NCBI RefSeq assembly: GCF_019457595.1
Contig: NZ_CP080419.1
Coordinates: 1,116,001 to 1,180,000 of the forward strand
From: Shewanella psychrotolerans
GTDB lineage: Bacteria; Pseudomonadota; Gammaproteobacteria; Enterobacterales; Shewanellaceae
Direction: 5' to 3'
Length of the DNA stretch: 64,000 nt
A program made the translations under genes and the position numbers. The notes under the pieces are model-generated. The model saw only the letters and a program-made list of their open reading frames with translations, was not told where the DNA came from and searched no databases. Below are positions 47,219 through 56,150 of this stretch, one piece after another; position 1 is the stretch's first letter, and every line of letters begins with the position of its first letter.

Positions 47219-48364
47219 ATGCCTTGGTCAAAATTTGATATAGAAATGATGGCAAAAGCCATCAAACTTGCGCGTAAAGGACTTTACACTACTCGCCCTA
47301 ATCCTAGTGTTGGCTGCGTGATCACCCTCGCTGACAAGGTTATTGGTGAAGGTTATCATATTACTGCTGGTGGCCCCCATGCCGAAGTGCATGCATTGAA
47401 AATGGCTGGCGAGTTAGCACAAGGGGCTACGGCTTATGTCACTCTTGAACCGTGCAGCCATTATGGACGAACGCCACCATGTGCTGAGGCATTGATTAAA
47501 GCGAACGTCGCCAGAGTTGTTGTGGCTGTTACCGATCCTAATCCGCAAGTGTCGGGTCGCGGGATCCAGATGTTGCAAGGAGCTGGAATCCAAGTCGATG
47601 TCAATTTACTTAAAGAGGAAGCGGCGCAGCTCAATCTCGGGTTTATGAAGCGCATGTCAACGGGCTTACCTTGGGTGAGCATTAAGCTTGCCGCGAGTAT
47701 CGATGGGAAAACGGCGCTGTCAAACGGGGTCTCAAAGTGGATAACAGGGGCCGAAGCCCGCCGTGATGTACAGCGAATGCGCGCTCGTCACTGCGCTGTG
47801 ATCACAGGGGTTGATACTGTGCTAGCCGACGATCCGAGTATGAATGTTCGTTATCACGAGCTGGGGTTTGTTGCAAACAACTTACCGCCCGAGTTGCTAA
47901 AACAGCCTTTAAGGATAGTGCTTGATAGTCGAGCACGATTAACTGGCAATGCTAATATTTTTACTATTGAGTCGCCCATATTATTAGTGTCGTGTGAGCC
48001 GTATTCTGCACAAACGCAGGCGGCTTGGCCTTCACATGTTAGCCATCTGCAACTCGATGCTGTCGATGGTAGGGTGCCACTAAAAGAGTTACTCAGCCTC
48101 TTAGGGAAAGGTCATTTAGGCAAAGAGTATAATTCGGTGATGATTGAAGCTGGAGCGACCCTTGCCGGTGCTTTTATGGCTGAGCACTTAGCTGATGAAT
48201 TAGTGCTTTATCAAGCGCCAAAGATTCTCGGTAGTCACGGACGTAACCTTATCCATTTACCTGACTATACTGAGATGGCTCAGTTGCCCACGCTTGCGTT
48301 AATGGATCAACGTAAGATCGGCTCTGATACGCGTTTTACATTTAATTTAGCGCCAATCATATAA
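47219..48364 (+). CDS. ribD: Bifunctional riboflavin deaminase/reductase RibD
   Basis: 381 residues. N-terminal deaminase with zinc ligands H54 (PHAEVHAL), C79 and C88 (EPCSHYGRTPPCAE) and catalytic E56. The C-terminal reductase domain starts about residue 150 (VSIKLAASIDGKTAL). It converts the pyrimidine product of GTP cyclohydrolase through two steps. The ribosome site is weak. It is 46 bases after nrdR. Confidence 0.96.
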   Translation: MPWSKFDIEMMAKAIKLARKGLYTTRPNPSVGCVITLADKVIGEGYHITAGGPHAEVHALKMAGELAQGATAYVTLEPCSHYGRTPPCAEALIKANVARVVVAVTDPNPQVSGRGIQMLQGAGIQVDVNLLKEEAAQLNLGFMKRMSTGLPWVSIKLAASIDGKTALSNGVSKWITGAEARRDVQRMRARHCAVITGVDTVLADDPSMNVRYHELGFVANNLPPELLKQPLRIVLDSRARLTGNANIFTIESPILLVSCEPYSAQTQAAWPSHVSHLQLDAVDGRVPLKELLSLLGKGHLGKEYNSVMIEAGATLAGAFMAEHLADELVLYQAPKILGSHGRNLIHLPDYTEMAQLPTLALMDQRKIGSDTRFTFNLAPII

Positions 48365-48418
48365 GTAACGTATCGGCTAATATGTTTGCTATAAGCGCAC
48401 AAAAATAAGTAGGTAGAG

Positions 48419-49090
48419 ATGTTTACTGGGATCATCGAGTCTGTAGGAAGTCTAAGGAAAATAGAGCGCCGTGGAGAGGATATTCGCCTTACCGTTGCCA
48501 GCGGCAAGCTTGATTTAAGCGATGTTAAACTTGGCGATAGCATCGCGACAAATGGCGTGTGCTTAACCGTTGTAGAGTGCCTTAGTGATGGTTATGTCGC
48601 CGATATCTCTGCTGAGACAGTGTCTTTAACTGGATTCTCTCGCTATCAAGTGGGGCAGGAGGTCAATTTAGAAAAGGCAGTTACGCCGACCACTCGTTTA
48701 GGTGGACATATGGTGAGTGGCCATGTTGATGGCATCGCCAGTGTTGATGAGCGTGTGCATCGAGGCAAAGCAATCGAGTTTTGGTTGACTGCACCTAAGG
48801 GGCTAGCTCGCTATATTGCCCATAAAGGTTCAATTACTATCGACGGTGTTAGTTTGACGGTGAATGAAGTACAAGCTGAACGTTTTCGTTTAACCATAGT
48901 CCCTCATACTGCCAGCGAAACAACGCTTATCCATCTTAAAGCGGGTGACAGCGTTAATATCGAAGTCGACCTTATCGCAAGGCATTTAGAGCGTTTAATG
49001 ATGTATTCGGGCCAAGAAGCAGGTGAAACTGTTAGCAAAGCCCCAGAAGTGACGATGGATCTGTTAGCTCGCTCAGGATTTTTAAGATAG
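48419..49090 (+). CDS. ribE: Riboflavin synthase, alpha subunit
   Basis: 223 residues. Two lumazine-binding halves: MFTGIIESVGSLR, GVCLTVVE in the first and HKGSITIDGVSLTVNEV in the second. It dismutates two lumazines to riboflavin. In E. coli naming this is ribC. 54 bases after ribD. Confidence 0.97.
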   Translation: MFTGIIESVGSLRKIERRGEDIRLTVASGKLDLSDVKLGDSIATNGVCLTVVECLSDGYVADISAETVSLTGFSRYQVGQEVNLEKAVTPTTRLGGHMVSGHVDGIASVDERVHRGKAIEFWLTAPKGLARYIAHKGSITIDGVSLTVNEVQAERFRLTIVPHTASETTLIHLKAGDSVNIEVDLIARHLERLMMYSGQEAGETVSKAPEVTMDLLARSGFLR

Positions 49091-49144
49091 CAGCTGGTAA
49101 TAGCGTTAAATACTCATACTATAAAAATATTTCAAGGTCTAACA

Positions 49145-50248
49145 ATGACACTACACAGCATAGAAGAGATTATCGAAGATATTCGTCTTGGTAAAATGGT
49201 TATCCTAATGGATGACGAAGACAGAGAGAACGAAGGTGATCTTATTATGGCAGCCAACTTGGTGACGCCTGAAGCGATTAACTTTATGGCGACCTATGGT
49301 CGTGGTCTTATCTGTCAAACCTTGACTAAAGCACGTTGCGAGCAGTTGAATTTGCCATTAATGGTGACTAATAACAATGCGCAGTTCTCAACTAACTTCA
49401 CTGTGTCTATTGAAGCGGCAGAAGGGGTCACGACTGGGATCTCGGCTCATGACCGTGCTGTCACCGTACTCGCTGCGGTAGCCAAAGAGGCTAAACCATC
49501 AGATATCGTGCAGCCCGGGCATATTTTCCCACTTATGGCGCAAGAAGGTGGGGTGCTTATCCGCGCGGGTCACACCGAAGCGGGTTGTGATATTGCGCGC
49601 CTTGCAGGGTTAGAGCCGTCGGCGGTTATTGTTGAAATTCTCAATGACGATGGCACCATGGCGCGTCGTCCAGATCTTGAGGTTTTTGCGCAAAAGCATG
49701 GTCTGAAGATAGGGACTATTGCTGATTTAATTGAGTATAGAAACACCAAAGAGACAACCGTCATTCGCGAAGCAAAATGTAAATTGCCAACGCGTTTTGG
49801 CGAATTTGAGATGATCACTTATCGTGACACTATCGATAATAAAATTAACTATGCCTTAATTAAGGGTGAGGTTAAGCCAAACAGCTTAGTGCGAGTTCAT
49901 CTGCAAAATACTTTTAACGATCTACTTTATTGTGAACGCGATGAAAAACGCAGCTGGCCATTAGAAAAGGCGATGGCGCGAATCGCAGATGAAGGAGGTG
50001 TTTTGGTGATTCTTGGTCATCAAGAGCACGGAAGCGAGATCCTCGCTAAGGTTAAGGCGTTTGAAGCAGAAGATAATGGCGAAGCCGTAGCGACTAAGCA
50101 GTGGCAAGGCACTTCACGTCAAGTGGGGATAGGTTCGCAAATCTTATCTGATGTTGGGGTGACCACTATGCGTCTACTTAGCTCACCTAAGCGTTACCAT
50201 TCGCTATCAGGCTTTGGTTTAGAAGTGACTGAATATATTTCAGAATAA
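49145..50248 (+). CDS. ribBA: 3,4-dihydroxy-2-butanone-4-phosphate synthase with a degenerate GTP cyclohydrolase II-like domain (RibBX type)
   Basis: 367 residues. Residues 1-205 are a full RibB domain: [14 protein letters not shown] with the metal-binding acids, [23 protein letters not shown]. The rest is RibA-like ([32 protein letters not shown]) but the zinc motif C-x10-C-x-C of GTP cyclohydrolase II is gone: the region reads [18 protein letters not shown] with one Cys. The second domain is therefore unlikely to open GTP. Such RibBX proteins are known in proteobacteria. GTP cyclohydrolase II must come from elsewhere. Confidence 0.94.
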   Translation: MTLHSIEEIIEDIRLGKMVILMDDEDRENEGDLIMAANLVTPEAINFMATYGRGLICQTLTKARCEQLNLPLMVTNNNAQFSTNFTVSIEAAEGVTTGISAHDRAVTVLAAVAKEAKPSDIVQPGHIFPLMAQEGGVLIRAGHTEAGCDIARLAGLEPSAVIVEILNDDGTMARRPDLEVFAQKHGLKIGTIADLIEYRNTKETTVIREAKCKLPTRFGEFEMITYRDTIDNKINYALIKGEVKPNSLVRVHLQNTFNDLLYCERDEKRSWPLEKAMARIADEGGVLVILGHQEHGSEILAKVKAFEAEDNGEAVATKQWQGTSRQVGIGSQILSDVGVTTMRLLSSPKRYHSLSGFGLEVTEYISE

Positions 50249-50372
50249 TACTGATATGAGTGATTTCACTCATTTGATATAAATTGCATAGGGATCAACG
50301 CAAGCGGCTGTGGTATTATACGGCCTCTTTTTTCCCGTGCCGGGTTTGTTTAAGCTAATTTAGGTAAGATAA

Positions 50373-50855
50373 ATGAACGTAGTTCAAGGTAATATCGAAT
50401 CGAAAAATGCCAAAGTTGCTATCGTGATTTCACGTTTTAACAGCTTTGTGGTTGAAAGTCTGCTTGATGGTGCGGTTGATACATTGAAGCGCTTCGGTCA
50501 AGTTGAAGATGACAACATCACAGTTGTACGTGTACCTGGTGCAGTGGAGCTTCCTCTTGCGGCTCGTCGCGTAGCAGCAAGCGGTAAATTTGACGGTATC
50601 ATCGCGCTAGGCGCTGTGATCCGTGGTGGTACGCCACATTTTGATTTTGTTGCAGGCGAATGTAACAAAGGTTTGGCTCAGGTTGCACTTGAGTTTGATC
50701 TTCCTGTTTCATTTGGTGTTTTGACCACAGATACTATCGAGCAAGCCATTGAGCGCTCAGGTACTAAAGCGGGTAACAAGGGTGGCGAAGCTGCACTTGG
50801 CCTACTTGAAATGGTCAACGTTCTGCAAGAACTAGAACAGCAGTTGAAAGATTAG
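50373..50855 (+). CDS. ribH: 6,7-dimethyl-8-ribityllumazine synthase
   Basis: 160 residues. It condenses the pyrimidine with dihydroxybutanone phosphate. [15 protein letters not shown] and [14 protein letters not shown] (catalytic His) are family motifs. Assembles as a 60-mer or pentamer in relatives. It is 124 bases after ribBX and 8 before nusB. Confidence 0.98.
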   Translation: MNVVQGNIESKNAKVAIVISRFNSFVVESLLDGAVDTLKRFGQVEDDNITVVRVPGAVELPLAARRVAASGKFDGIIALGAVIRGGTPHFDFVAGECNKGLAQVALEFDLPVSFGVLTTDTIEQAIERSGTKAGNKGGEAALGLLEMVNVLQELEQQLKD

Positions 50856-50863
50856 GAACAAGA

Positions 50864-51268
50864 ATGAAACCTTCAGAGCGCCGTAAAGCCCGCCGATTAG
50901 CGGTACAAGCTATCTATTCGTGGCAGCTAAGCGGAAATAATGTTGCCGATGTGGAGCATGAATTTTTAACTGAGCAAAAAATTGATGGTGTCGATGTTAG
51001 CTATTTCCGTGAGCTACTATCGGGAACCGCCACTAAATGTGCACAGTTAGATGAGTTAATTATTCCTCATATTGAGCGTCCGTTCGATGAGGTTTCACCT
51101 ATCGAAAAGGCTGTACTTCGTCTAGCAACGTATGAGTTAACCTTTCGTAAGGATGTCCCTTTTAAGGTAGCGATTAACGAAGCTATTGAGCTGGCTAAGG
51201 CCTTTGGTGCCGAGGATGGACATAAGTTCGTTAATGGTATTCTCGATAAGATAATTGCTCGAAAGTGA
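50864..51268 (+). CDS. nusB: Transcription antitermination factor NusB
   Basis: 134 residues. Helical NusB/RsmB fold: [19 protein letters not shown] at the start, [15 protein letters not shown], and [18 protein letters not shown] near the end. Works with NusE (S10) on boxA in rRNA operons. It is 8 bases after ribH. Confidence 0.98.
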   Translation: MKPSERRKARRLAVQAIYSWQLSGNNVADVEHEFLTEQKIDGVDVSYFRELLSGTATKCAQLDELIIPHIERPFDEVSPIEKAVLRLATYELTFRKDVPFKVAINEAIELAKAFGAEDGHKFVNGILDKIIARK

Positions 51269-51276
51269 TAGTCGAT

Positions 51277-51301
51277 ACGGTGTCCTAGGATGCCGTTTTT
51301 T
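51277..51301 (+). terminator. Probable terminator after nusB
   Basis: ACGGTGTC / GATGCCGT stem with two G-U pairs and a CTAG loop, then TTTTTT. Confidence 0.7.
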
Positions 51302-51373
51302 ATGCCATCATTCGCCAGAAGTTGTTCTACAGGATGTAGGATCAGGCATTAACTTGATAATGGTTGTCAAACT

Positions 51374-52336
51374 GTGAAAGAGTTTAAAGTAATAGACCGT
51401 TTTTTTGCCGGGCGCGGCCAAACTCGTCGTGATGTCGAGTTAAGTGTTGGCGATGATTGTGCCCTCGTTAATCCCGCTGAAAATAAATCGATTGCTATCA
51501 CCTGCGATACGTTAGTCGAAAATGTTCATTTCCTGCCAGATATGCCCGCGAAAGCCTTAGGCTACAAAGCGATTGCTGTTAATTTATCTGATTTAGCGTC
51601 GATGGGAGCTGAGCCAGCGTGGATGACGTTAGCGATCACCTTGCCCGAAATCGATGAGATTTGGCTTGAGGAGTTTAGCGCGGGTTTGAGTGATGCCGCT
51701 GAATATTATGGTGTAGCGTTAGTTGGTGGCGATACGACTCGAGGCCCCAAGTCGATCACTATCACCATTAATGGCCAAGTTCCTATGGGTAAAGCGTTAA
51801 CTCGTTGCGGTGCTAAAAATGGCGATTGGATCTATGTTACTGGTACCTTAGGCGATTCTGCATTAGGTTTAGATGTTTTACTTAATAAGCAAATAGTTAC
51901 CGATGATGCTGCGACCTATTTAATTCAACGTCATTATTATCCGACGCCTCGTGTCCTCGCAGGACAGGCGCTACGTGGTTTAGCTTCGAGTGCAATCGAT
52001 CTTTCCGATGGTTTAGTGTCCGATATTGGCCATATTCTCAAGTGCTCTGAAGTTGGAGCCATAATCGATGTTATGGCGTTGCCATTGTCAGATGCGATGC
52101 GTAGCTCAGTTGATACCGATACCGCTTTAGGTTATGCCTTAACCGGCGGTGAAGATTATGAGCTATTGTTTACGGTACCTGAATCTCAGCGCGGTGCCTT
52201 AGAGATTGCACTGGCTCATGCCGGAGTTTCATTTGCCCGAGTTGGTCAGATTTCAACAGGCGATAAGCTACGCCTAAACAAAGATGGTGAGCCTTATAAT
52301 CCACCTAATTTTGGCTTTGAGCATTTTACATCATGA
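51374..52336 (+). CDS. thiL: Thiamine-monophosphate kinase
   Basis: 320 residues. It phosphorylates thiamine monophosphate to the active diphosphate. VGDDCALV, ALGYKAIAVNLSDLASMG, GLALVGGDTTRGP and AIDLSDGLVSDIGH are PurM/ThiL nucleotide and metal motifs. The start is GTG with a weak ribosome site. It overlaps pgpA by four bases (ATGA). Confidence 0.96.
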   Translation: MKEFKVIDRFFAGRGQTRRDVELSVGDDCALVNPAENKSIAITCDTLVENVHFLPDMPAKALGYKAIAVNLSDLASMGAEPAWMTLAITLPEIDEIWLEEFSAGLSDAAEYYGVALVGGDTTRGPKSITITINGQVPMGKALTRCGAKNGDWIYVTGTLGDSALGLDVLLNKQIVTDDAATYLIQRHYYPTPRVLAGQALRGLASSAIDLSDGLVSDIGHILKCSEVGAIIDVMALPLSDAMRSSVDTDTALGYALTGGEDYELLFTVPESQRGALEIALAHAGVSFARVGQISTGDKLRLNKDGEPYNPPNFGFEHFTS

Positions 52337-52827
52337 ATTTTCGTTCCACCGATCCACTATTGCGCCGACTCTCTCTTAGCAATCCAGTCCACTTCTTAGC
52401 CTTAGGTTTTGGCTCGGGATTGCTGGCTAAAGCACCTGGCACTTATGGTAGCTTGGCCGCTATTCCTGTGTATCTGCTTATGGCCAATCTCTCGTTACCT
52501 TGGTATCTCGGTATTACTCTGACGTTTATGCTCGCGGGTTTTTATATTTGTGATAAAGCCTCTAAAGACATGGGCGTGCATGATCATGGTGCCATCGTAT
52601 GGGATGAAGTCGTCGGAATGTTGATCACGCTTATCGCCGCTCCAGCTGGTTGGGGGTGGTTGTTACTGGGCTTCTTACTGTTTCGTGTTTTCGATATCCT
52701 TAAACCCTGGCCAATCAAATGGCTCGATGCCAAGGTACATGGTGGATTTGGCATCATGATCGATGACGTACTTGCGGGCGTGTTCTCATTTTTGTGCTTG
52801 CAAGGACTCGTGTTCCTTGTCGGTTAG
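52333..52827 (+). CDS. pgpA: Phosphatidylglycerophosphatase A
   Basis: 164 residues. Membrane enzyme that makes phosphatidylglycerol. The N-terminal GSGLLAKAPGTYGSL and HDHGAIVWDEVVGM (acidic site) are PgpA motifs. Four hydrophobic segments. Coupled to thiL. Confidence 0.95.
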   Translation: MNFRSTDPLLRRLSLSNPVHFLALGFGSGLLAKAPGTYGSLAAIPVYLLMANLSLPWYLGITLTFMLAGFYICDKASKDMGVHDHGAIVWDEVVGMLITLIAAPAGWGWLLLGFLLFRVFDILKPWPIKWLDAKVHGGFGIMIDDVLAGVFSFLCLQGLVFLVG

Positions 52828-52903
52828 TTTGCAGCTTTGAATGAAGCTCACGTATTTGTGTATGTTGGCTTGATGTCGCGATTATGAAAACAACCGTAGA
52901 CTT

Positions 52904-52949
52904 GAGATGAATTAACCATTCGAAGGGTTAATTCATCTCGATTATTTTT
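52904..52949. terminator. Bidirectional terminator between pgpA and pyrI
   Basis: GAGATGAATTAACC / GGTTAATTCATCTC, 14-bp perfect stem, 8-base loop, T-rich on the plus side. Confidence 0.88.
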
Positions 52950-52963
52950 AGCCTAAGTTTAGG

Positions 52964-53425
52964 TTATCTGCGTTCAGTGACGATTTCTCGTGAGAATACC
53001 TTTTCGCAGTATTTACACTTTAGTTGTATCTCTTCTTTTTTAGCGATGACTTTAAAGCTGCTGTCCACAGGCTCATTATGAGTGATGCAGTTGCTATTAG
53101 GACATTTGAAGATCGTATTAATTCTGTCTGGTAGCGACAATGTCAGCTTTTTAACCACTTCATAATTTTCAATTTGGTTTACGGTTGCATTTGGTGCATA
53201 TAAAGCCAGTTGGTTAGCTTGATCTGCATTGATAAACACATTTTCAATCTTAATGAGATCTTTGGCTCCCAAAGCCGACGATGGCAGGTTTAAGCCTATC
53301 GTCACTCTTTGATTGGTTTTATGCATTTTGAACAGCTTAAGCACTTTTATTCCTACATTGGCGGGAATATGGTCGATAACGGAACCATTTTTTATCGCTT
53401 CAACCTGTTGGGTTTCCTTCGTCAT
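52964..53425 (-). CDS. pyrI: Aspartate carbamoyltransferase regulatory subunit
   Basis: 153 residues, the E. coli length. N-terminal allosteric domain ([15 protein letters not shown]) and C-terminal zinc ribbon with CPNSNC and CKYC. It binds CTP/ATP and confers regulation on PyrB. The start at 53425 is preferred: AGGAG is 9 bases upstream, while it abuts the ATG at 53434. It is 16 bases after pyrB. Confidence 0.97.
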   Translation of the reverse strand: MTKETQQVEAIKNGSVIDHIPANVGIKVLKLFKMHKTNQRVTIGLNLPSSALGAKDLIKIENVFINADQANQLALYAPNATVNQIENYEVVKKLTLSLPDRINTIFKCPNSNCITHNEPVDSSFKVIAKKEEIQLKCKYCEKVFSREIVTERR

Positions 53426-53441
53426 AGCTATCATCTCCTGC

Positions 53442-54371
53442 TTAAAGTTGTTCGTTTAGTACTAGTGCCAGTAGTGCTTCACGCGCGTAAACCCCATTTT
53501 GTGCTTGCTGAAAATAGTAAGCGTGTTTGGTTTTATCTACATCGACGGTAATTTCATCTATACGTGGTAATGGATGCAGTACTTTTAGATTGTCTTGCGC
53601 ATCAGTGAGCATGGCAGCGGTTAAGATATATGCAGCCTTCATGTGTACGTACTCAGACTCGTCTAAACGCTCTTTCTGAACGCGAGTCATGTAGAGAATA
53701 TCTAGCTCAGGGATCACCTCTTCCATGGTGGCGTGCACACTATAGTTGATGCCTGCTTGGTCTAACTCTTCGCAGATGTAATCTGGCATGGCTAGGATCT
53801 CAGGAGAGATAAAGAAGAAGTTTATGTTGTTAAATTTTGACAGCGCTTGGGTCAATGAATGCACTGTGCGGCCATACTTTAGATCGCCAACGAACGCGAT
53901 GTTCAGGTTGTCTAAGCGACCTTGCGTTTCAAAGATTGTATAGAGATCTAGTAAGGTTTGGCTTGGGTGCTGATTCGCCCCATCGCCGCCGTTAATGATT
54001 GGTACACCATGAGAAAACTCTGAGGCTAGACGTGCTGCACCCTCTTGTGGGTGACGCATAATAAATGCGTCGACATAAGAGGATATCACCTGTACTGAAT
54101 CGACTAGGGTTTCGCCTTTTTTAGCTAATGATGTGTTGCCGCTGTTATCAAAACCAATCACTGTTCCGCCGAGGCGTTGTATTGCGGTTTCGAAAGAGAG
54201 GCGAGTACGTGTTGATGGTTCAAAGAAACAGCAAGCCACGACTTTATTTTTTAATAGTTCTGGATTTGGCTCTGCTTTAAGTTTTCCGGCAGTTTCAACG
54301 ATAAGTTCAAGTTCACTTCGGCTTAATTCCGGAATGGATATGATGTGTTTTTGAAACAAGGAGTTCGCCAT
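53442..54371 (-). CDS. pyrB: Aspartate carbamoyltransferase catalytic subunit
   Basis: 309 residues (E. coli 311). First committed step of pyrimidine synthesis: carbamoyl phosphate plus aspartate. [14 protein letters not shown] is the phosphate site, [11 protein letters not shown] and [10 protein letters not shown] are further substrate motifs. Preceded by a leader peptide and terminator, so expression is probably controlled by UTP-sensitive attenuation as in E. coli. Confidence 0.98.
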   Translation of the reverse strand: MANSLFQKHIISIPELSRSELELIVETAGKLKAEPNPELLKNKVVACCFFEPSTRTRLSFETAIQRLGGTVIGFDNSGNTSLAKKGETLVDSVQVISSYVDAFIMRHPQEGAARLASEFSHGVPIINGGDGANQHPSQTLLDLYTIFETQGRLDNLNIAFVGDLKYGRTVHSLTQALSKFNNINFFFISPEILAMPDYICEELDQAGINYSVHATMEEVIPELDILYMTRVQKERLDESEYVHMKAAYILTAAMLTDAQDNLKVLHPLPRIDEITVDVDKTKHAYYFQQAQNGVYAREALLALVLNEQL

Positions 54372-54511
54372 GGCTTCTCTTTCCTATATTATAGATAACG
54401 GATACAAAGGGTTTTAAACTTATCAGCTAGGTTTATATTCAAGTTGTGCAATGAATATACTCTGTCGATAACGGTTTAAAACAGTCTGCTTTTACGTAAA
54501 AAGCAGATAAA

Positions 54512-54538
54512 AAAAAGCCCCCTTAAACAAGGAGGCAT
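54512..54538 (-). terminator. pyrBI attenuator
   Basis: GCCTCCTT-GTTT-AAGGGGGC (one G-U pair) followed by eight T residues. It overlaps the end of the leader peptide frame and sits about 140 bases before pyrB. Confidence 0.88.
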
Positions 54539-54624
54539 TTTTTTGAAATCGAAAAACAGAAAGGTAAAACCAACGCCGATACTCGACGATAATGAGTCAA
54601 GTTGTACTTAACTGCTTGGTTCAT
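54523..54624 (-). CDS. pyrL: pyrBI leader peptide
   Basis: 33 codons: MNQAVKYNLTHYRRVSALVL then PFCFSISKKCLLV. It ends inside the attenuator stem, so a ribosome following RNA polymerase closely would block the hairpin. T-rich codons (TTA CCT TTC TGT TTT TCG) before it would make polymerase pause when UTP is low. AGAGAG lies before the ATG. The sequence differs from E. coli PyrL (44 residues), but the architecture is the same. Confidence 0.82.
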   Translation of the reverse strand: MNQAVKYNLTHYRRVSALVLPFCFSISKKCLLV

Positions 54625-54655
54625 TTTTTCTCTCTGTTTTGAAAAATCCCGTGGG

Positions 54656-54683
54656 ATTATACGCCCATTTCTTGTGATCGCAA
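54656..54683 (-). promoter_or_regulatory. pyrBI promoter
   Basis: TTGCGA (54683-54678), 16 bases and TATAAT (54661-54656) on the minus strand, about 32 bases before the leader ATG. Confidence 0.82.
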
Positions 54684-54759
54684 GCGTTTGCATTATCTCG
54701 TCATTTCGTCAGCCACGGTGCAGCCGTACCATTATGAACAGCTATAACTAAGGCGGTTG

Positions 54760-55893
54760 TTATTGCTGCAATCTCTCTACAAGACTTGCTCTTTTAGATT
54801 CCAGCTTATCAAGGCTTTCTTGATACCGTTTAAATGAAGGTATGCCTGAACAGAGTATAAATTTGCCCATGGGGTTATAAACGTATTGGCTTATCACATC
54901 TAACGATAGCGTTCTAGGGCACTCTTTTAACGGGGATGTGCCAGCCAGTATGGCTGCGTAGCGATTGGCCGTATCCTGATGTTGCATTAATGGCAATAGT
55001 AACCACTCTGCTAATTTGGTTGCTATGTCGGCGGAATCATCGATGACTTGGGTCGCTTGAGTTATTTTTATAAAGTAGCTCCATTCTCCGATTTTTACCT
55101 TATTGAGTGAGAGTATTTTTGGCGACACCGCCTCTAGCCAGCTTTGTGGTAGTGATGATCGCGCTTCTTGCTTAGATAGCTGAGTGATAATGATCTCCCC
55201 CAACTTCATGTTCATTTCTATGGCGCTGTTGCTGATCATTTTAGTTATTAAAATATGAGTATCAGCAGATATTTGTTGCCAAAAGCGCATATCTCTATTG
55301 ATGGCATCAATAATCAGCGAGGTCTCTATATGGTTTGTATTCGCATACAGATTAAGTAGATAGAGCTTTTGTGCGATTAACAGGCTGGAAAAAGGCGTCG
55401 ATTCTGAAAAAGTGCTGAAGTTGGTGTCATCTTGCCAAGTGCCAATATTGAGTAACTGCTGGTAGCGTTCGAGCAACCATAGGTATTCATCAAGCTGGAT
55501 ATGACCATCTTTATTTAGTGCCGTTTTGCAAGCTGAGACAAAATCATCTTTGTTGAGACATTCATCTATTGGTAGTTGAGGCTTTTTAAAAGCAGCCACT
55601 TTATATTTTTTAGCTTTTCCCTGACTTTGTATTTGTTCGAAGCGCTTAATGCCAATATCGAGTGGTGAGAGATCTTTAGCGACATCAAAACCTAATGCAA
55701 ATAGGTAGGCGTTGTTTTCGAGATTATTTGCCAGATTACTATTGATGTTCTCTATCTCGGTAAGATAGGTTTTTGCCTGCTCTGATGGCGCTTCATCTTT
55801 AATATTAATCAGAACAACGATGAGATAAAAACTGACCGGAATAAGCAGTAGTGTGATTAAAATCCATTTTAGAGCATGGAAAAAATGATGCAT
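54760..55893 (-). CDS. Membrane-anchored protein of unknown function
   Basis: 377 residues. One N-terminal membrane segment (about 9-30) anchors a large, probably periplasmic, helical domain. Cysteines occur in pairs (IDECLNKDD ... SACKTAL; LKECPRT ... LCSGIP), which may form disulfides. I do not recognise a family. AAGG lies before the ATG. It sits alone between the pyr leader and recN, with no operon partner. Confidence 0.8.
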   Translation of the reverse strand: MHHFFHALKWILITLLLIPVSFYLIVVLINIKDEAPSEQAKTYLTEIENINSNLANNLENNAYLFALGFDVAKDLSPLDIGIKRFEQIQSQGKAKKYKVAAFKKPQLPIDECLNKDDFVSACKTALNKDGHIQLDEYLWLLERYQQLLNIGTWQDDTNFSTFSESTPFSSLLIAQKLYLLNLYANTNHIETSLIIDAINRDMRFWQQISADTHILITKMISNSAIEMNMKLGEIIITQLSKQEARSSLPQSWLEAVSPKILSLNKVKIGEWSYFIKITQATQVIDDSADIATKLAEWLLLPLMQHQDTANRYAAILAGTSPLKECPRTLSLDVISQYVYNPMGKFILCSGIPSFKRYQESLDKLESKRASLVERLQQ

Positions 55894-56098
55894 GAATAGA
55901 GCCTTTAACTGCTGATTTTATTATTGATTAATCAGTCTAACAGCAAACTAGCTAGCGAACCATCCCTTAGGTTTAGCTGTCTTTAATCATTGCCAACAAC
56001 AAGCTTGCATATTGAGGAAGCTCCCTCTCAATAGCAGAGCGAGCACATCGTTATACTGACAGGTATAAGCCCGCCTAAAAATCATAAAATAATATATG

Positions 56099-56125
56099 AA
56101 AAAGCGAAGGGAGTTCCTTCGCTTT
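56099..56125 (-). terminator. Terminator of recN
   Basis: AAAGCGAAGG / CCTTCGCTTT with a 5-base loop and T5 on the minus strand. Confidence 0.82.
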
Positions 56126-56150
56126 ATGGGAGTCATTGGCAGGCAGAAGA

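Noticed and set aside
48365..50372. FMN riboswitch in the riboflavin run
   Set aside because: Gaps before ribE, ribBX and ribH are 54-124 bases and lack the conserved RFN blocks.
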